Assembly (NCBI RefSeq): GCF_016695175.1
Contig: NZ_CP068022.1
Location: 353,501-417,500, forward strand
DNA: 64,000 nt
Direction of reading: 5' to 3'
From: Pseudoalteromonas sp. GCY
Lineage (GTDB): Bacteria > Pseudomonadota > Gammaproteobacteria > Enterobacterales > Alteromonadaceae
Within the stretch, counting starts at the first letter, position 1. Every line of letters starts with the position of its first letter. Positions 1 through 11,600 of the stretch are shown here, piece after piece. The position numbers and the translations under genes are program-made. A model generated the notes under the pieces. The model was not told the origin of the DNA, did not search any database, and saw nothing but the letters and a program-made list of their open reading frames with translations.

Positions 1-2193
<2,193 letters not shown>

Positions 2194-2366
2194 CTACTTA
2201 AGAAAATAAGAATAGATAAAAATTTACAAAAAAACAGAATAAAGGACTATTTAAATACTTGTTTACAGCCCATTAATTGCAATTTTGTTAACTTTAGTTT
2301 ACTCATTATGACCCATAGTTCAGTTAGGCTTTTTAACAAGCAAGCCAAACGTTTGTTTTACTTAGA

Positions 2367-3758
2367 TTAAGACTTATTATCGTTGACGAGTGTTGAACTG
2401 GTGTGATGCCCAACAGGTGAAACTTTTTTTGCGTTCATCATTGATATATATTTTAAGACAATACATCCCAATAATGCCGAAATAACGGATGCAAATAAGA
2501 TTCCCAGCTTTGCCGAGTTTACTTGCGCTGCACTATAAGCTAAATCGGCAATAAACAAAGCCATGGTGAAACCAATCCCTGCTAACATACTGCCACCACA
2601 CACCATATTCCATGCTAAGCCTTCGGGTAATTTTGCCAGTCGTGTTTTAACTGCAACCCAGCTGAAAAGCGTGATCCCTAAGGGTTTACCGATCAAGAAG
2701 CTGAGCAATACCGTTAAAGTAAGTGACGACATGAAATTTGCACTTTTCAGTACAATGCCCGCATTCGCTAGTGCAAACAGAGGCATAACGACAAATCCAA
2801 CCCAAGGGTGAAGTAAAATTTCTAACCGCTCGACTGGTGAGAGTGCTTCTCTAGCTGCGGCTTCTGCCGTTTTTAGTGCTCTCCTATCTGGTGTATCACC
2901 ACTTTTACGTTCCTCTAAAGGAAAATTCAATACGCACTGCATAATACGATGCAACCGCTCATCATCTACCCATTTCGTCGTTGGGGTCATAAGACCCAAT
3001 GCAACACCAGTAATTGTTGGGTGAATACCAGACATATCCACTGCTAACCAAATTAATCCACCAGCGATAAAGAATAGGGGAAAGCTGCGAACACCGATAA
3101 AAGACATAATTTTCACAACGATGAGGCCAACCAAAGCGATCCCTATAGCAAGCCAATCAATACTCTCACCATAACCAATTGCGACCACTAAAATGGCGCC
3201 TATGTCGTCAACGACAGCGAGTGACAGCATAAAAACTCTTAACGCTTTTGGAATACTGCCACCAAGTAAAGCCAAACAACCAATAACAAAAGCAGTATCG
3301 GTGGACATAACCGTCCCCCATCCGTGGAGCTCTGATCCTCCATACTGTAGTAACACGTAGATAAGTGCGGGGATTAACATGCCACCAATTGCAGCTGAAA
3401 TAGAAAACATAGCTAATTTAGGGCTGCGTAGTTCACCTAGCACTAACTCGCGTTTCAGTTCCAACGAAACTAAGAAGAAAAATACGGTCATAGCACCATC
3501 GTTTATCCATCCGTGCAATGACCGTTTAAGCTCCATATCTTTAAAACTAATACCAACTGGAGCATCCCAAAATTGGGAATATGACGCACTCAATTCTGAG
3601 TTTGCAAATAGCAGAGCAATAATGGTAGCGAGCAGAAGAATCGCACCTGCTGCAGTTTCAACTTTTATAAACCGAGTAATAGGCCGAATAAACCAATCTA
3701 TATGCTCTTTTGGTAGCTGAGCCAATTGTGAAGGATTGATTTGATATTTATCTCTCAT
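2367..3758 (-). CDS. nhaA: Na+/H+ antiporter NhaA
   Basis: Inner-membrane electrogenic sodium/proton antiporter used for sodium and alkaline pH homeostasis. The 463 residues give about twelve hydrophobic segments and include the family's functional motifs: STDTAF with the Asp of the ion pathway, AVVDDIGAIL with the paired aspartates that bind Na+, and FALANAGI near the conserved Lys region. It is longer than E. coli NhaA (388 aa), with a cytoplasmic insertion around residues 265-300 (charged, ERKSGDTPDRRALK) and a C-terminal tail. The ATG at 3756-3758 overlaps the end of the upstream hflC-like gene by 11 bp, so translation is probably coupled. The gene order hflK-hflC-nhaA is the unusual point. 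Confidence 0.95.
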   Translation of the reverse strand: MRDKYQINPSQLAQLPKEHIDWFIRPITRFIKVETAAGAILLLATIIALLFANSELSASYSQFWDAPVGISFKDMELKRSLHGWINDGAMTVFFFLVSLELKRELVLGELRSPKLAMFSISAAIGGMLIPALIYVLLQYGGSELHGWGTVMSTDTAFVIGCLALLGGSIPKALRVFMLSLAVVDDIGAILVVAIGYGESIDWLAIGIALVGLIVVKIMSFIGVRSFPLFFIAGGLIWLAVDMSGIHPTITGVALGLMTPTTKWVDDERLHRIMQCVLNFPLEERKSGDTPDRRALKTAEAAAREALSPVERLEILLHPWVGFVVMPLFALANAGIVLKSANFMSSLTLTVLLSFLIGKPLGITLFSWVAVKTRLAKLPEGLAWNMVCGGSMLAGIGFTMALFIADLAYSAAQVNSAKLGILFASVISALLGCIVLKYISMMNAKKVSPVGHHTSSTLVNDNKS

Positions 3759-4755
3759 TTTTTATCACTTTACGCGGCGTTAACAGCGCTTCATTTACAC
3801 CGGTCTTATTTAGAAATTGCAGTAGTTCACTCTTGGTTGAGAGTATCAAGGTTGTATCGGCAGAAATAACCATCGGGTATGAAGCCATTGTGCGTGTGAA
3901 TTCGTACAAAGCTTTAGATTGTGCGCTTTGACCATAAACTTGCGCATATATTTGTGCAGCGGTTGCGTCGGCCTCACCTCGTATCTGCTCAACTCGCTGA
4001 TAGGCTTCGGACTGGATTTTGTTTAACTCCCTAACCCTATCCCCTCTTATTCTCGCAGCTTCACCATTTCCCTCAGATAAAAAACGTTCAGCAATTTGCC
4101 GCCTCTCACTGACCATTCTTTCATAAATTTTTGGTCGCACACTGGCATTGTAGTTGATACGTTTAAAGCGTATATCTAATAGCTCTATACCGAAAACACG
4201 CACTTTCTCAGCGGCAGCAGAAAAAATCTCTTGCTCAACTAATTTTCGACCTTTTTGTATAGGCACTAAGGTACCTATCTTCAAGTCTTCTTCAAAAGTG
4301 CTTAATACCCCTTCTCTTAACGGACTTCGGTTTTTATCCGTTCGAATAATTTCTATGAGCTCATGCTTTGCCACTGCATTTCTTGTCTCACTTCCAAGAA
4401 TATCATCCAATCTTGATTGCGCGCTTCGTTCATCTTTCAAGCGAAGAAAGTATTGCAGTGGTTCGGTAATGCGCCATCTAGCAAAAAGATCGACTGAGAT
4501 GTAAAGCTTATCCTTAGTAGGCATATCAGAAGGCCTACCATCCCACTCTAAAACCCGCTTATCTATGATGTTAACTTGTTGAATAAAAGGAAGTTTAGCT
4601 TTCAATCCAGCGTGCGTTATCGGTGTTCCGACAGGTTTGCCAAATTGAGTAATAATCACTTGTTGCACTTCGCTTACGCTATATAAAGCGTTATTTAATA
4701 GCACTGCAGCAACAGCTGTGACCCCAATCACTAAGATCTTTTTCCGGTGTTTCAT
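3748..4755 (-). CDS. hflC: HflC-like SPFH (prohibitin-family) membrane protein
   Basis: SPFH/band 7 protein of the HflC type. In the known HflKC complex it forms large membrane cages around the FtsH protease and controls its access to membrane substrates. The 335-residue protein has one N-terminal membrane segment (about residues 8-27), the SPFH domain (about 25-230) with the ITQFGKPVG stretch near its start, and a helical region rich in Arg, Glu and Ala (ERFLSEGNGEAARIRGDR, then EQIRGEADATAAQIYA), typical of HflC. The start ATG overlaps the hflK stop (TAATG), and its own end overlaps nhaA by 11 bp. The usual hflX-hflK-hflC-purA neighbours are absent, so this may be a second, specialised copy; a genome search would settle that. 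Confidence 0.88.
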   Translation of the reverse strand: MKHRKKILVIGVTAVAAVLLNNALYSVSEVQQVIITQFGKPVGTPITHAGLKAKLPFIQQVNIIDKRVLEWDGRPSDMPTKDKLYISVDLFARWRITEPLQYFLRLKDERSAQSRLDDILGSETRNAVAKHELIEIIRTDKNRSPLREGVLSTFEEDLKIGTLVPIQKGRKLVEQEIFSAAAEKVRVFGIELLDIRFKRINYNASVRPKIYERMVSERRQIAERFLSEGNGEAARIRGDRVRELNKIQSEAYQRVEQIRGEADATAAQIYAQVYGQSAQSKALYEFTRTMASYPMVISADTTLILSTKSELLQFLNKTGVNEALLTPRKVIKNER

Positions 4756-5807
4756 TATTTCTCTCCCGTTTCAATATCGCCTAAATGCAGTAATGGCAAA
4801 ATATGAGGAGCGTTATCATCAATAATAATTTTCGAGCGAATTGTCGGGAGCACTTGCTGCATTGTTTCGATATATATTCGTCGTGTAGTGACCTCCGGAG
4901 CCTTTACATATTCTAGATATAGTGCATTAAACCTATCCGCATCTCCTCGCGCCTCATTAATACGTTTTAATCGATAACCGTCGGCTTCACGGATCCGTTG
5001 GTCTTTTTCACCCAACGCAAGTGGGATCACTTTGTTATAGTCTCTTCGTGCTTCATTAATTAACTTTTCTTTTTCTTGTTGCGCCTGATTGACTTCGTTA
5101 AAAGACGCTTGTACTGGCTCGGGTGGATTAATATTTTTTAACTGTACTTGGTCAATTCGTACACCCATTGCATATTTGCTTGATAAAGCTTGCATTTTTA
5201 TCAGTGCTTCGGATTCAATCTCTTGTCGTCCAATTGTAATAACTTCATCGACAGTTCTATCACCTACGACCTCTCGCATTACCGACTCGGAAACATATCG
5301 CAGTGTTTCTGCAGGCTCTCTGACTTCGAAAAGAAATTTTTTTGGATCATCAATACGGTACTGCACTACCCATTCCACTAATGCCGCATTCAAATCTCCT
5401 GTAACCATTTGGCTTTCTTTTAACCTTTGAGATAAGCGCGGCATTTGATGAGGATCACTAGCACCGAGTGTTGAAAATCCAAACTCCTGCTTAAGTTGTC
5501 GTTTAACCGGCACGATAGTCGTGTTGTCTATTCTGAGGGGCAATTTAAAATGCAGCCCGGGATGCTCAAGAGATAAGAACTTACCAAATCTCTGTACTAC
5601 AGCGACTGAATCACTAGGAACCGTATATATCGAGCTCCATATGGTTATTGCTAAGCTGCTAACAATGAGAATGATAAAGAAGTTTGAAGGACTACCGCCA
5701 GGCAGCATATTTTTGTAATGAGAAAGTTTATCGACAATATCATCTAAGTCTGGCGGTGACTTATTTCCTCCACCCCACGGGTGTCCAGTTTGATTATTCG
5801 GGCTCAT
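4755..5807 (-). CDS. hflK: HflK-like SPFH (prohibitin-family) membrane protein
   Basis: Partner of HflC in SPFH complexes. The 350 residues start with a short Gly/Pro/Asn-rich segment ending in LDDIVDKL, typical of HflK. One membrane helix follows (about residues 43-62) and then an SPFH domain beginning SDSVAVVQRFGKF. The helical stretch NEVNQAQQEKEKLINEARRDYNK and the HflK C-terminal region with YIETMQQVLP are also present. E. coli HflK is longer (419 aa), mainly because of a longer Gly-rich N-terminus. It is the first gene of an apparent hflK-hflC-nhaA operon, coupled to hflC by a TAATG overlap. The 93 bp separating it from the racemase gene downstream in coordinate order holds its likely promoter. 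Confidence 0.88.
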   Translation of the reverse strand: MSPNNQTGHPWGGGNKSPPDLDDIVDKLSHYKNMLPGGSPSNFFIILIVSSLAITIWSSIYTVPSDSVAVVQRFGKFLSLEHPGLHFKLPLRIDNTTIVPVKRQLKQEFGFSTLGASDPHQMPRLSQRLKESQMVTGDLNAALVEWVVQYRIDDPKKFLFEVREPAETLRYVSESVMREVVGDRTVDEVITIGRQEIESEALIKMQALSSKYAMGVRIDQVQLKNINPPEPVQASFNEVNQAQQEKEKLINEARRDYNKVIPLALGEKDQRIREADGYRLKRINEARGDADRFNALYLEYVKAPEVTTRRIYIETMQQVLPTIRSKIIIDDNAPHILPLLHLGDIETGEK

Positions 5808-5900
5808 TTCGAAGACTCTCTATTTAATGTGATACATAATACATAAGCTTAAATTAAGCTTTCGTTTTTACTTATCGCGACTAAAAATCCTACAGATTTG

Positions 5901-6959
5901 TTAATAAAAGTACTTTCTTACATAGGGAGAGGTCATCGCGGATAGCAACCCAACATAGTCAAGTTTAAATCTGATCTCTTGACCAATCTTTAAAGGAGCT
6001 TCTGCACTCTCGACTACCATATGATCACTACTACTTGCTAAAATAGTGATCCCTTTCGGTGGAATGACACCTGATGGATTAACATCTTGGCGTCCAAGCG
6101 CTAATAACGCTTGATCAACTTGCCCCCTATCTACAGCTTCAGGTGTTTCACCAAAGGCATTTTGATAACGTCGTCCCCAAGGCTTAGATGGCTTGTTACT
6201 AGACTCAATCACTTCAGCAACTAATGAGATTGCATCAGTGTTTGCTCCCGCAATGGGACGCTTATTCAGCGCTTCGACGCCAAAGAAAATAGACTCTCCC
6301 AACCTAAGTTGAGTAACACAGCTACGTTGGTCTAAATTAAATGCCCATAATAGGTTTGCTGAATTACCGCCAGATATCACCTGTAGTCTAATACCAAATT
6401 GGTTTTCAACCTCAATTACCAATTTGGCTAAAAAGGCCATATTTTCTTGTTCTGGTGCAATTCCGTAACGACACGCTAAGTTTGCTCCAATTCCTTTTAA
6501 ATCAATATTTGACAATGCTAGTGTTTGTCTTATTGTATTCGAAAGCAGGTCAGGCATAACACCTTCCCTCAAATCACCAAGCTCGACCATGACGATCACT
6601 CCATGACAATAGCCCGCCTTTTTTGCTGCCTTTGATAGCGCGCTAATTGTAAACAACTCTGTATTCAGGCTGATTTCACAATTCAACACAACTCTATTCA
6701 CTTGGCTCAACATTGGAGAGCGGATCAACATCATGGGTATTGTGATCCCCGCCCGCCTCATTCTTTCAATGTTTTCTATTCGGGAATCAGCCAACATAGT
6801 GGCTCCAGACTCAATTAGCGTAGCTGCAATCTTAGGATGTCCCATAAACACTTTAGTCACTGGTACAACATCTATGCCATGGCGTTTTAGCTTGTCAATA
6901 AGGAGGCTTGCGTTCACCGCAATCTTGGCACAGTCGATTTCCAGTCTGGGATTGATCAT
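5901..6959 (-). CDS. Alanine/ornithine racemase family PLP enzyme
   Basis: Fold-type III PLP enzyme of the alanine racemase N-terminal family; the best resemblance I recognise is to ornithine racemase (Orr) and YhfX-like proteins rather than to biosynthetic Alr. The 352 residues begin with MINPRLEID. The Schiff-base lysine is expected in VVPVTKVFMGHP (Lys36). The phosphate/pyridine-binding side shows GGNSANL and RLGESIFFG. A short beta C-terminal domain follows (about residues 270-350). It lacks the length and C-terminal signature of classical Alr. The start overlaps the end of the upstream DUF1611 gene by ATGA, so the two are translationally coupled and probably act in one pathway. The likely role is racemisation of an amino acid or N-acyl amino acid; the substrate cannot be told from sequence. 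Confidence 0.85.
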   Translation of the reverse strand: MINPRLEIDCAKIAVNASLLIDKLKRHGIDVVPVTKVFMGHPKIAATLIESGATMLADSRIENIERMRRAGITIPMMLIRSPMLSQVNRVVLNCEISLNTELFTISALSKAAKKAGYCHGVIVMVELGDLREGVMPDLLSNTIRQTLALSNIDLKGIGANLACRYGIAPEQENMAFLAKLVIEVENQFGIRLQVISGGNSANLLWAFNLDQRSCVTQLRLGESIFFGVEALNKRPIAGANTDAISLVAEVIESSNKPSKPWGRRYQNAFGETPEAVDRGQVDQALLALGRQDVNPSGVIPPKGITILASSSDHMVVESAEAPLKIGQEIRFKLDYVGLLSAMTSPYVRKYFY

Positions 6960-8152
6960 TGCAAAATTGGTATTTGCTTTGCGAGCTTTGGAAATGCCCT
7001 GAGCACCATATGAACTAAAAATTTACTTGAACGCTTTAGTGCATCAGTGACTGGTATAGCAAACTCTTTAGAGTAGTGGTAAATACACTCATCAATTTCT
7101 TTTTCCTCCATTCCCTCGTGATTTATACTAATACCGATAACCTTTGCATGAGCGAATAGCTCTATCAATTCGATCTCACTTGCTACTGAGGGCATAGCCA
7201 TCTCGTCAAAATCAACTCGGTATTTACGACAAGGCGCATGCTGTAAAATAACAGCATTTGGTGCAGACCCTCTAATAATCATTGAACTAGTTGAAAATGC
7301 AGGGTGACTCAAAGCGCCTTGGCCTTCAATAATAATAATGTCTGGCTTTTCAACTTCATACGCACGGTAAATAACGGCTTCAAGTTCTCCTGGACAAAAC
7401 TGTGCAGGTATAGAGTCCATTACCAAACTGTAAGGCGCGCCTTGAATAACACCTGTTTGTCCTGTCGCAACTAATACAACGTTGAGTCCATATTGTCTCA
7501 GCGCACTAACGAGCTTTGTTGCCGTCGTGCGCTTCCCTATCGCGCAATCAGTCCCCATAATGACCACTTTTGGACAATCTACGTGATTTACAATACCACT
7601 AAAAATTTGCAAGTTCCTCTTCGCTCTAGGCTTGCGTATATCCAAAATCACAACTCCAGCTTTACGGCTAGCAGCAATAAATTCAGGATCATCATTTAGA
7701 TATTCATGTAATCCATTGACAATATTCATTCCTAGGTCTATTGCTTCTAAAATAACTTGCCTATCAAGAGTGGATAAAACACCACTTGATGGCGCTATTC
7801 CAAATATAAAATATTCTGGAATTTCTCTAGCCATCTCTATAGATTCAGTCAAAGTTGCATAAATAGGGATCCCATTATACTCACCGTCTAAGGCATAGCC
7901 AGAATCTAGTCCCGCCTTCTCACTGTCTATAACAGATAATATTCGAAACTTCGGAGAATAACGAATAAGTCCATTTGCAGTTTTACCATCTGTTTTTGTA
8001 AAGTTGGCTTCACAAAAAATAACAGCGCTTGGCGTGGTTTCTGAACCACAACAGTGGTAAGCGTTTAGCAAACCTCTTTGCGTATTTGGATGTATACGCT
8101 CATTGGGGAATACAGAAAAATAGGGATCTGAGTACAATGTATTAACAGACAC
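6956..8152 (-). CDS. DUF1611 family P-loop protein, DgcN-like
   Basis: Member of DUF1611, a family whose DgcN representatives are described as D-glutamate N-acetyltransferases in marine bacteria. A Rossmann-like N-terminal region (about residues 60-190 here) is followed by a P-loop, MGTDCAIGKRTT. Then come VATGQTGVIQG, IIIEGQGALSHPAFS and ILQHAPCRKYR, all characteristic of the family. I place the start at the GTG at 8150-8152 because GAGGTG lies five bases before it. An in-frame ATG at 8195-8197 would add 15 residues but has no ribosome-binding site. The N-terminus is still about 50 residues longer than DgcN as I know it. It precedes the ornithine-racemase-like gene with an ATGA overlap. In the described D-glutamate pathway the partner (DgcA) is an enolase-superfamily racemase, so the partner here is different. 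Function in detail is unknown. Confidence 0.8.
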   Translation of the reverse strand: MSVNTLYSDPYFSVFPNERIHPNTQRGLLNAYHCCGSETTPSAVIFCEANFTKTDGKTANGLIRYSPKFRILSVIDSEKAGLDSGYALDGEYNGIPIYATLTESIEMAREIPEYFIFGIAPSSGVLSTLDRQVILEAIDLGMNIVNGLHEYLNDDPEFIAASRKAGVVILDIRKPRAKRNLQIFSGIVNHVDCPKVVIMGTDCAIGKRTTATKLVSALRQYGLNVVLVATGQTGVIQGAPYSLVMDSIPAQFCPGELEAVIYRAYEVEKPDIIIIEGQGALSHPAFSTSSMIIRGSAPNAVILQHAPCRKYRVDFDEMAMPSVASEIELIELFAHAKVIGISINHEGMEEKEIDECIYHYSKEFAIPVTDALKRSSKFLVHMVLRAFPKLAKQIPILQ

Positions 8153-8514
8153 AATAACACCTCGAAAAGAATAATACTTAGTGGGATGGATGTGCATGCC
8201 GAGGTGTTACTTCGGAAGAGGTACAAGCAATTCCCACTAAATATGCTGGGGAACACTAGTGTAGTCCTTTTATCAACCAACAAACAGCTTTATAATGAAT
8301 TATTTTCAATTTACTTTTATTTCCCTTTAAAAATATACCTTTTTCAGCAACTTAGAAGCTCAACTAATTTATGAATTTTTTATGTCATTATTAGCAGCAT
8401 TTTTTGATAACTACTAAAGCTATTTTCATGTTTAAAAACAGCTAATTCAATTAATGAAATTGGCATAAATCACATTAAAATAAAGATTATCTATCGGCCG
8501 AATTAAAAGATTAA

Positions 8515-8543
8515 TTGACGAGGTATTACATTGATTTTATTAG
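8515..8543 (+). promoter_or_regulatory. Predicted sigma-70 promoter for a short plus-strand transcript
   Basis: TTGACG (8515-8520) and TATTAG (8538-8543) are separated by exactly 17 bp. The first matches the -35 consensus at five of six positions and the second the -10 consensus at four of six. The pair lies between two minus-strand genes and points away from both, towards the hairpin at 8634-8664. Sequence evidence only. Confidence 0.35.
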
Positions 8544-8549
8544 AGTAGG

Positions 8550-8669
8550 GTCGGTTGCGTAATATGGGCAGTAACCTATTTAACATAGGAGAAAACAACT
8601 TTACTAAATCTCTTTTTTGTACAAAACTCACCGACTTTGCCTAGCCAAATAGGATAGGCAAAGTTTTTA
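8550..8669 (+). ncRNA. Candidate small RNA between the DUF1611 gene and cusA
   Basis: The 488 bp between 8198 and 8685 contain no convincing protein gene. On the plus strand a predicted promoter (8515-8543) is followed about 90 bp later by a 10-bp hairpin with a T-run (8634-8669). That would yield an RNA of roughly 115-120 nt starting near 8550. A 26-codon reading frame (ATG at 8564, stop at 8642-8644 inside the hairpin) has no proper ribosome-binding site, so I prefer a non-coding RNA. The transcript would run antisense to cusA read-through. The region 8198-8514 is AT-rich, and I see nothing else in it. Confidence 0.3.
8634..8669 (+). terminator. Rho-independent terminator downstream of cusA and of the candidate sRNA
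   Basis: A perfect 10-bp stem (8634-8643 pairing with 8655-8664) with an 11-base loop is followed on the plus strand by TTTTTATT. On the minus strand the bases after the stem (CGGTGAGTTTTG) are only weakly U-rich. It therefore terminates best for a plus-strand transcript, but its place 22 bp after the cusA stop means it may also end the cus operon. Confidence 0.6.
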
Positions 8670-8685
8670 TTGAGCACTTTATAAG

Positions 8686-11600
8686 CTAACTTGTCACTCT
8701 TAGACGCCAACGGATCATCAACATATAAACTACAGGTAGCACGACTAAGGTGAGCAATAGCGCGCTTGCCATACCGCCCACCATAGGCGCGGCAATGCGG
8801 CTCATTACCTCAGAGCCAGTGCCTGAGCCGTAAAGGATTGGCAATAGCCCAATGATAATCGTTGCCACCGTCATCATGACTGGACGAATACGTTTACCCG
8901 CGCCTTCTAAAATAGCGTTATTAATAGCCTCAAGGGTTATGATCGGTTGTTTCTCCTTAAGCTCGCTTATGGCTTGGTTGAGATACACGAGCATGATCAC
9001 CCCGATTTCAACAGCAACACCTGCCAGTGCAATAAAGCCAACGCCAACTGCGACCGAAAAGTTAAAACCCTCTAGGTATAGTAACCATAACCCACCAATC
9101 ATCGCCATGGGTAGCGTTGCCATGATGATCGCCACTTCGCTAAAACTTCTAAAGTTCAAATAGAGCAAAACGATAATGATCCCAAGCGTGAGCGGTACCA
9201 CATAAGTCAATTTAGCTTTCGCGCGCTCCATATACTCGTATTGACCAGCCCAGCTGATGGAATAACCTGCTGGTAATTCCAGCTGCTCGCTCAGCACTTG
9301 TTTGGCGGCTGCCACATAGCTACCAACATCGACACCGTCTAAATCAATAAACGTCCAACCATTAATGCGAGCGTTCTCGCTTTTAATACCTGGCGGCCCA
9401 TTTTCAATATAGATAGTTGCAACATCACCTAGGGCAATATTTAACCCCTCAGCGGTAACAATCGGGAGCTTTCGCAGCGCTTCTGGAGAATCTCTTAAGT
9501 CTTGCGGGTAGCGCAAACTAACCGGATAGCGCTCTTGTCCTTCAATGGTCTGCGTGACATCCATTCCACCAATTGCAGTTGCGACCACTTGCTGGACATC
9601 GGCAATATTTAGCCCAAATCGCGCGGCTTTATCACGTTGAATATCGACCTTAATATAGCGCCCCCCAGCTACCCGCTCTGAATAGACCGAAGCGGTGCCC
9701 TCTACCTTACTCAGAATACGTTCAAGATCTTGACCAATCTTTTGGATAGTATCTAAATCTGGACCTGCGACTTTAATCCCGACAGGCGTTTTAATCCCCG
9801 TTGCGAGCATATCAATACGCGTTTTAATAGGCATCACCCAAGCATTAGTTAAGCCCGGAAACTGCACCAGCTTATCGAGTTCTGCTTTGAGCTTTTCAGT
9901 CGTCATCCCCTCTCGCCACTGATCTTTAGGTTTTAATTGAATAAAGGTCTCAATCATCGTCAACGGGGCTGGATCGGTTGCGGTTTCAGCACGACCGATT
10001 TTACCAAAGACATTTTTTACCTCAGGTACCGTCGCTATCAACTTGTCGGTTTGCTGTAAGATTTCTCTTGCTTTACCAATCGAGATACTTGGATATGTGG
10101 TCGGCATATACATTAAATCCCCTTCATCCAAAGGTGGGATAAACTCGCTGCCGATTTTATCCATTGGATAAAATCCAACGACTGTAATAGCTGCAGCGAC
10201 CAGCAACGTCAGCTTGGGAAAGCGTAATACTTGCTTTAATAGCGGCGTATACGCGCCAACCAACATTCGATTGATTGGGTTTTTATGCTCAGGCACAACT
10301 TTACCGCGAATAAAGTACCCCATCAGCACAGGAATAAGTGTGATGGCTAGCCCCGCCGATGCGGCCATCGCATACGTTTTAGTATATGCCAATGGTGCAA
10401 ACATACGCCCTTCTTGCGCCTCAAGAATAAACACAGGTAAGAAGCTCACGGTGATAATCAACAAACTAAAGAAAAGCGCAGGACCGACTTCGGAAGCCGA
10501 CTTTGCGACGATTTCCCAGCGGTTTTCATCGTTGAGTGGCGTTTTTTCCATGTGTTTGTGCATGTTTTCAATCATCACGATTGCACCGTCGGTCATCGCC
10601 CCGATAGCTATGGCAATCCCACCAAGAGACATGATATTTGCGTTCACACCTTGAAAGTACATCACGATAAAAGCAACCAAAATGCCAAGTGGCAAAGTGA
10701 TCACCGCAACCACCGAAGAGCGAATATGAAATAAGAACACCACACACACTAGTGCCACCACCACCAGCTCTTCGAGCAGCTTAGACCAAAGATTATCAAT
10801 AGCATTGGTGATAAGTTCGGAGCGATCATAAACCGTTACCACTTCCACCCCTTCAGGCAAGCCTTGTTGTAGCTCGGCGAGCTTTTGCTTCACCCCATCT
10901 ATGGTTTTTTGCGCGTTTTCTCCAAAGCGCATAACCACAACACCGCCCACAACTTCTCCCTCGCCGTTAAGCTCGGCAATGCCACGACGCATTTGCGGTC
11001 CGATATTGACAGATGCAACGTCTGCTATCGTTAATGGTGTACCCTTTACTGCTTGCCCAAGAGGTATGGCCTCAATGTCTTTAACGTTTTGAATATATCC
11101 AGTACTTGTCACCATATATTCAGCTTCGGCCATCTCAATCACGGAAGCACCCGATTCTTGGTTGCCACGTTGCAACGCCTGCTGTACATGCGTAAGCGGA
11201 ATGCCGTATGCGCGCAGTTTATTGGGATCAACCTGTACTTGATACTGTTTCACCATACCGCCAATCGGCGCCACTTCTGACACGCCAGCAACCGATTGCA
11301 GCTCAAACTTTAAGAACCAATCTTGTAAGCTGCGTAGTTGGCTAATATCGTGTTTACCGGTTTTATCAACGAGCGCATAAAGATACACCCAACCCACCCC
11401 AGTGGCATCAGGGCCCAATTGCGGCTTTGCTGCATCAGGTAATTGAGGTGCGACTTGACTTAGATATTCGAGCACACGGCTACGCGCCCAGTAAAGATCC
11501 GTTTTATCGTCAAAAATAACGTAAACATAGGAATCCCCAAAGAAGGAATAACCACGTACGGTTTTTGCGCCCGGCACGGAGAGCATTGCCGTGGTCAGCG

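Noticed and set aside
8564..8644. 26-codon reading frame inside the candidate sRNA
   Set aside because: No Shine-Dalgarno at a suitable distance, and the stop lies inside the terminator stem; kept only as a remote alternative.
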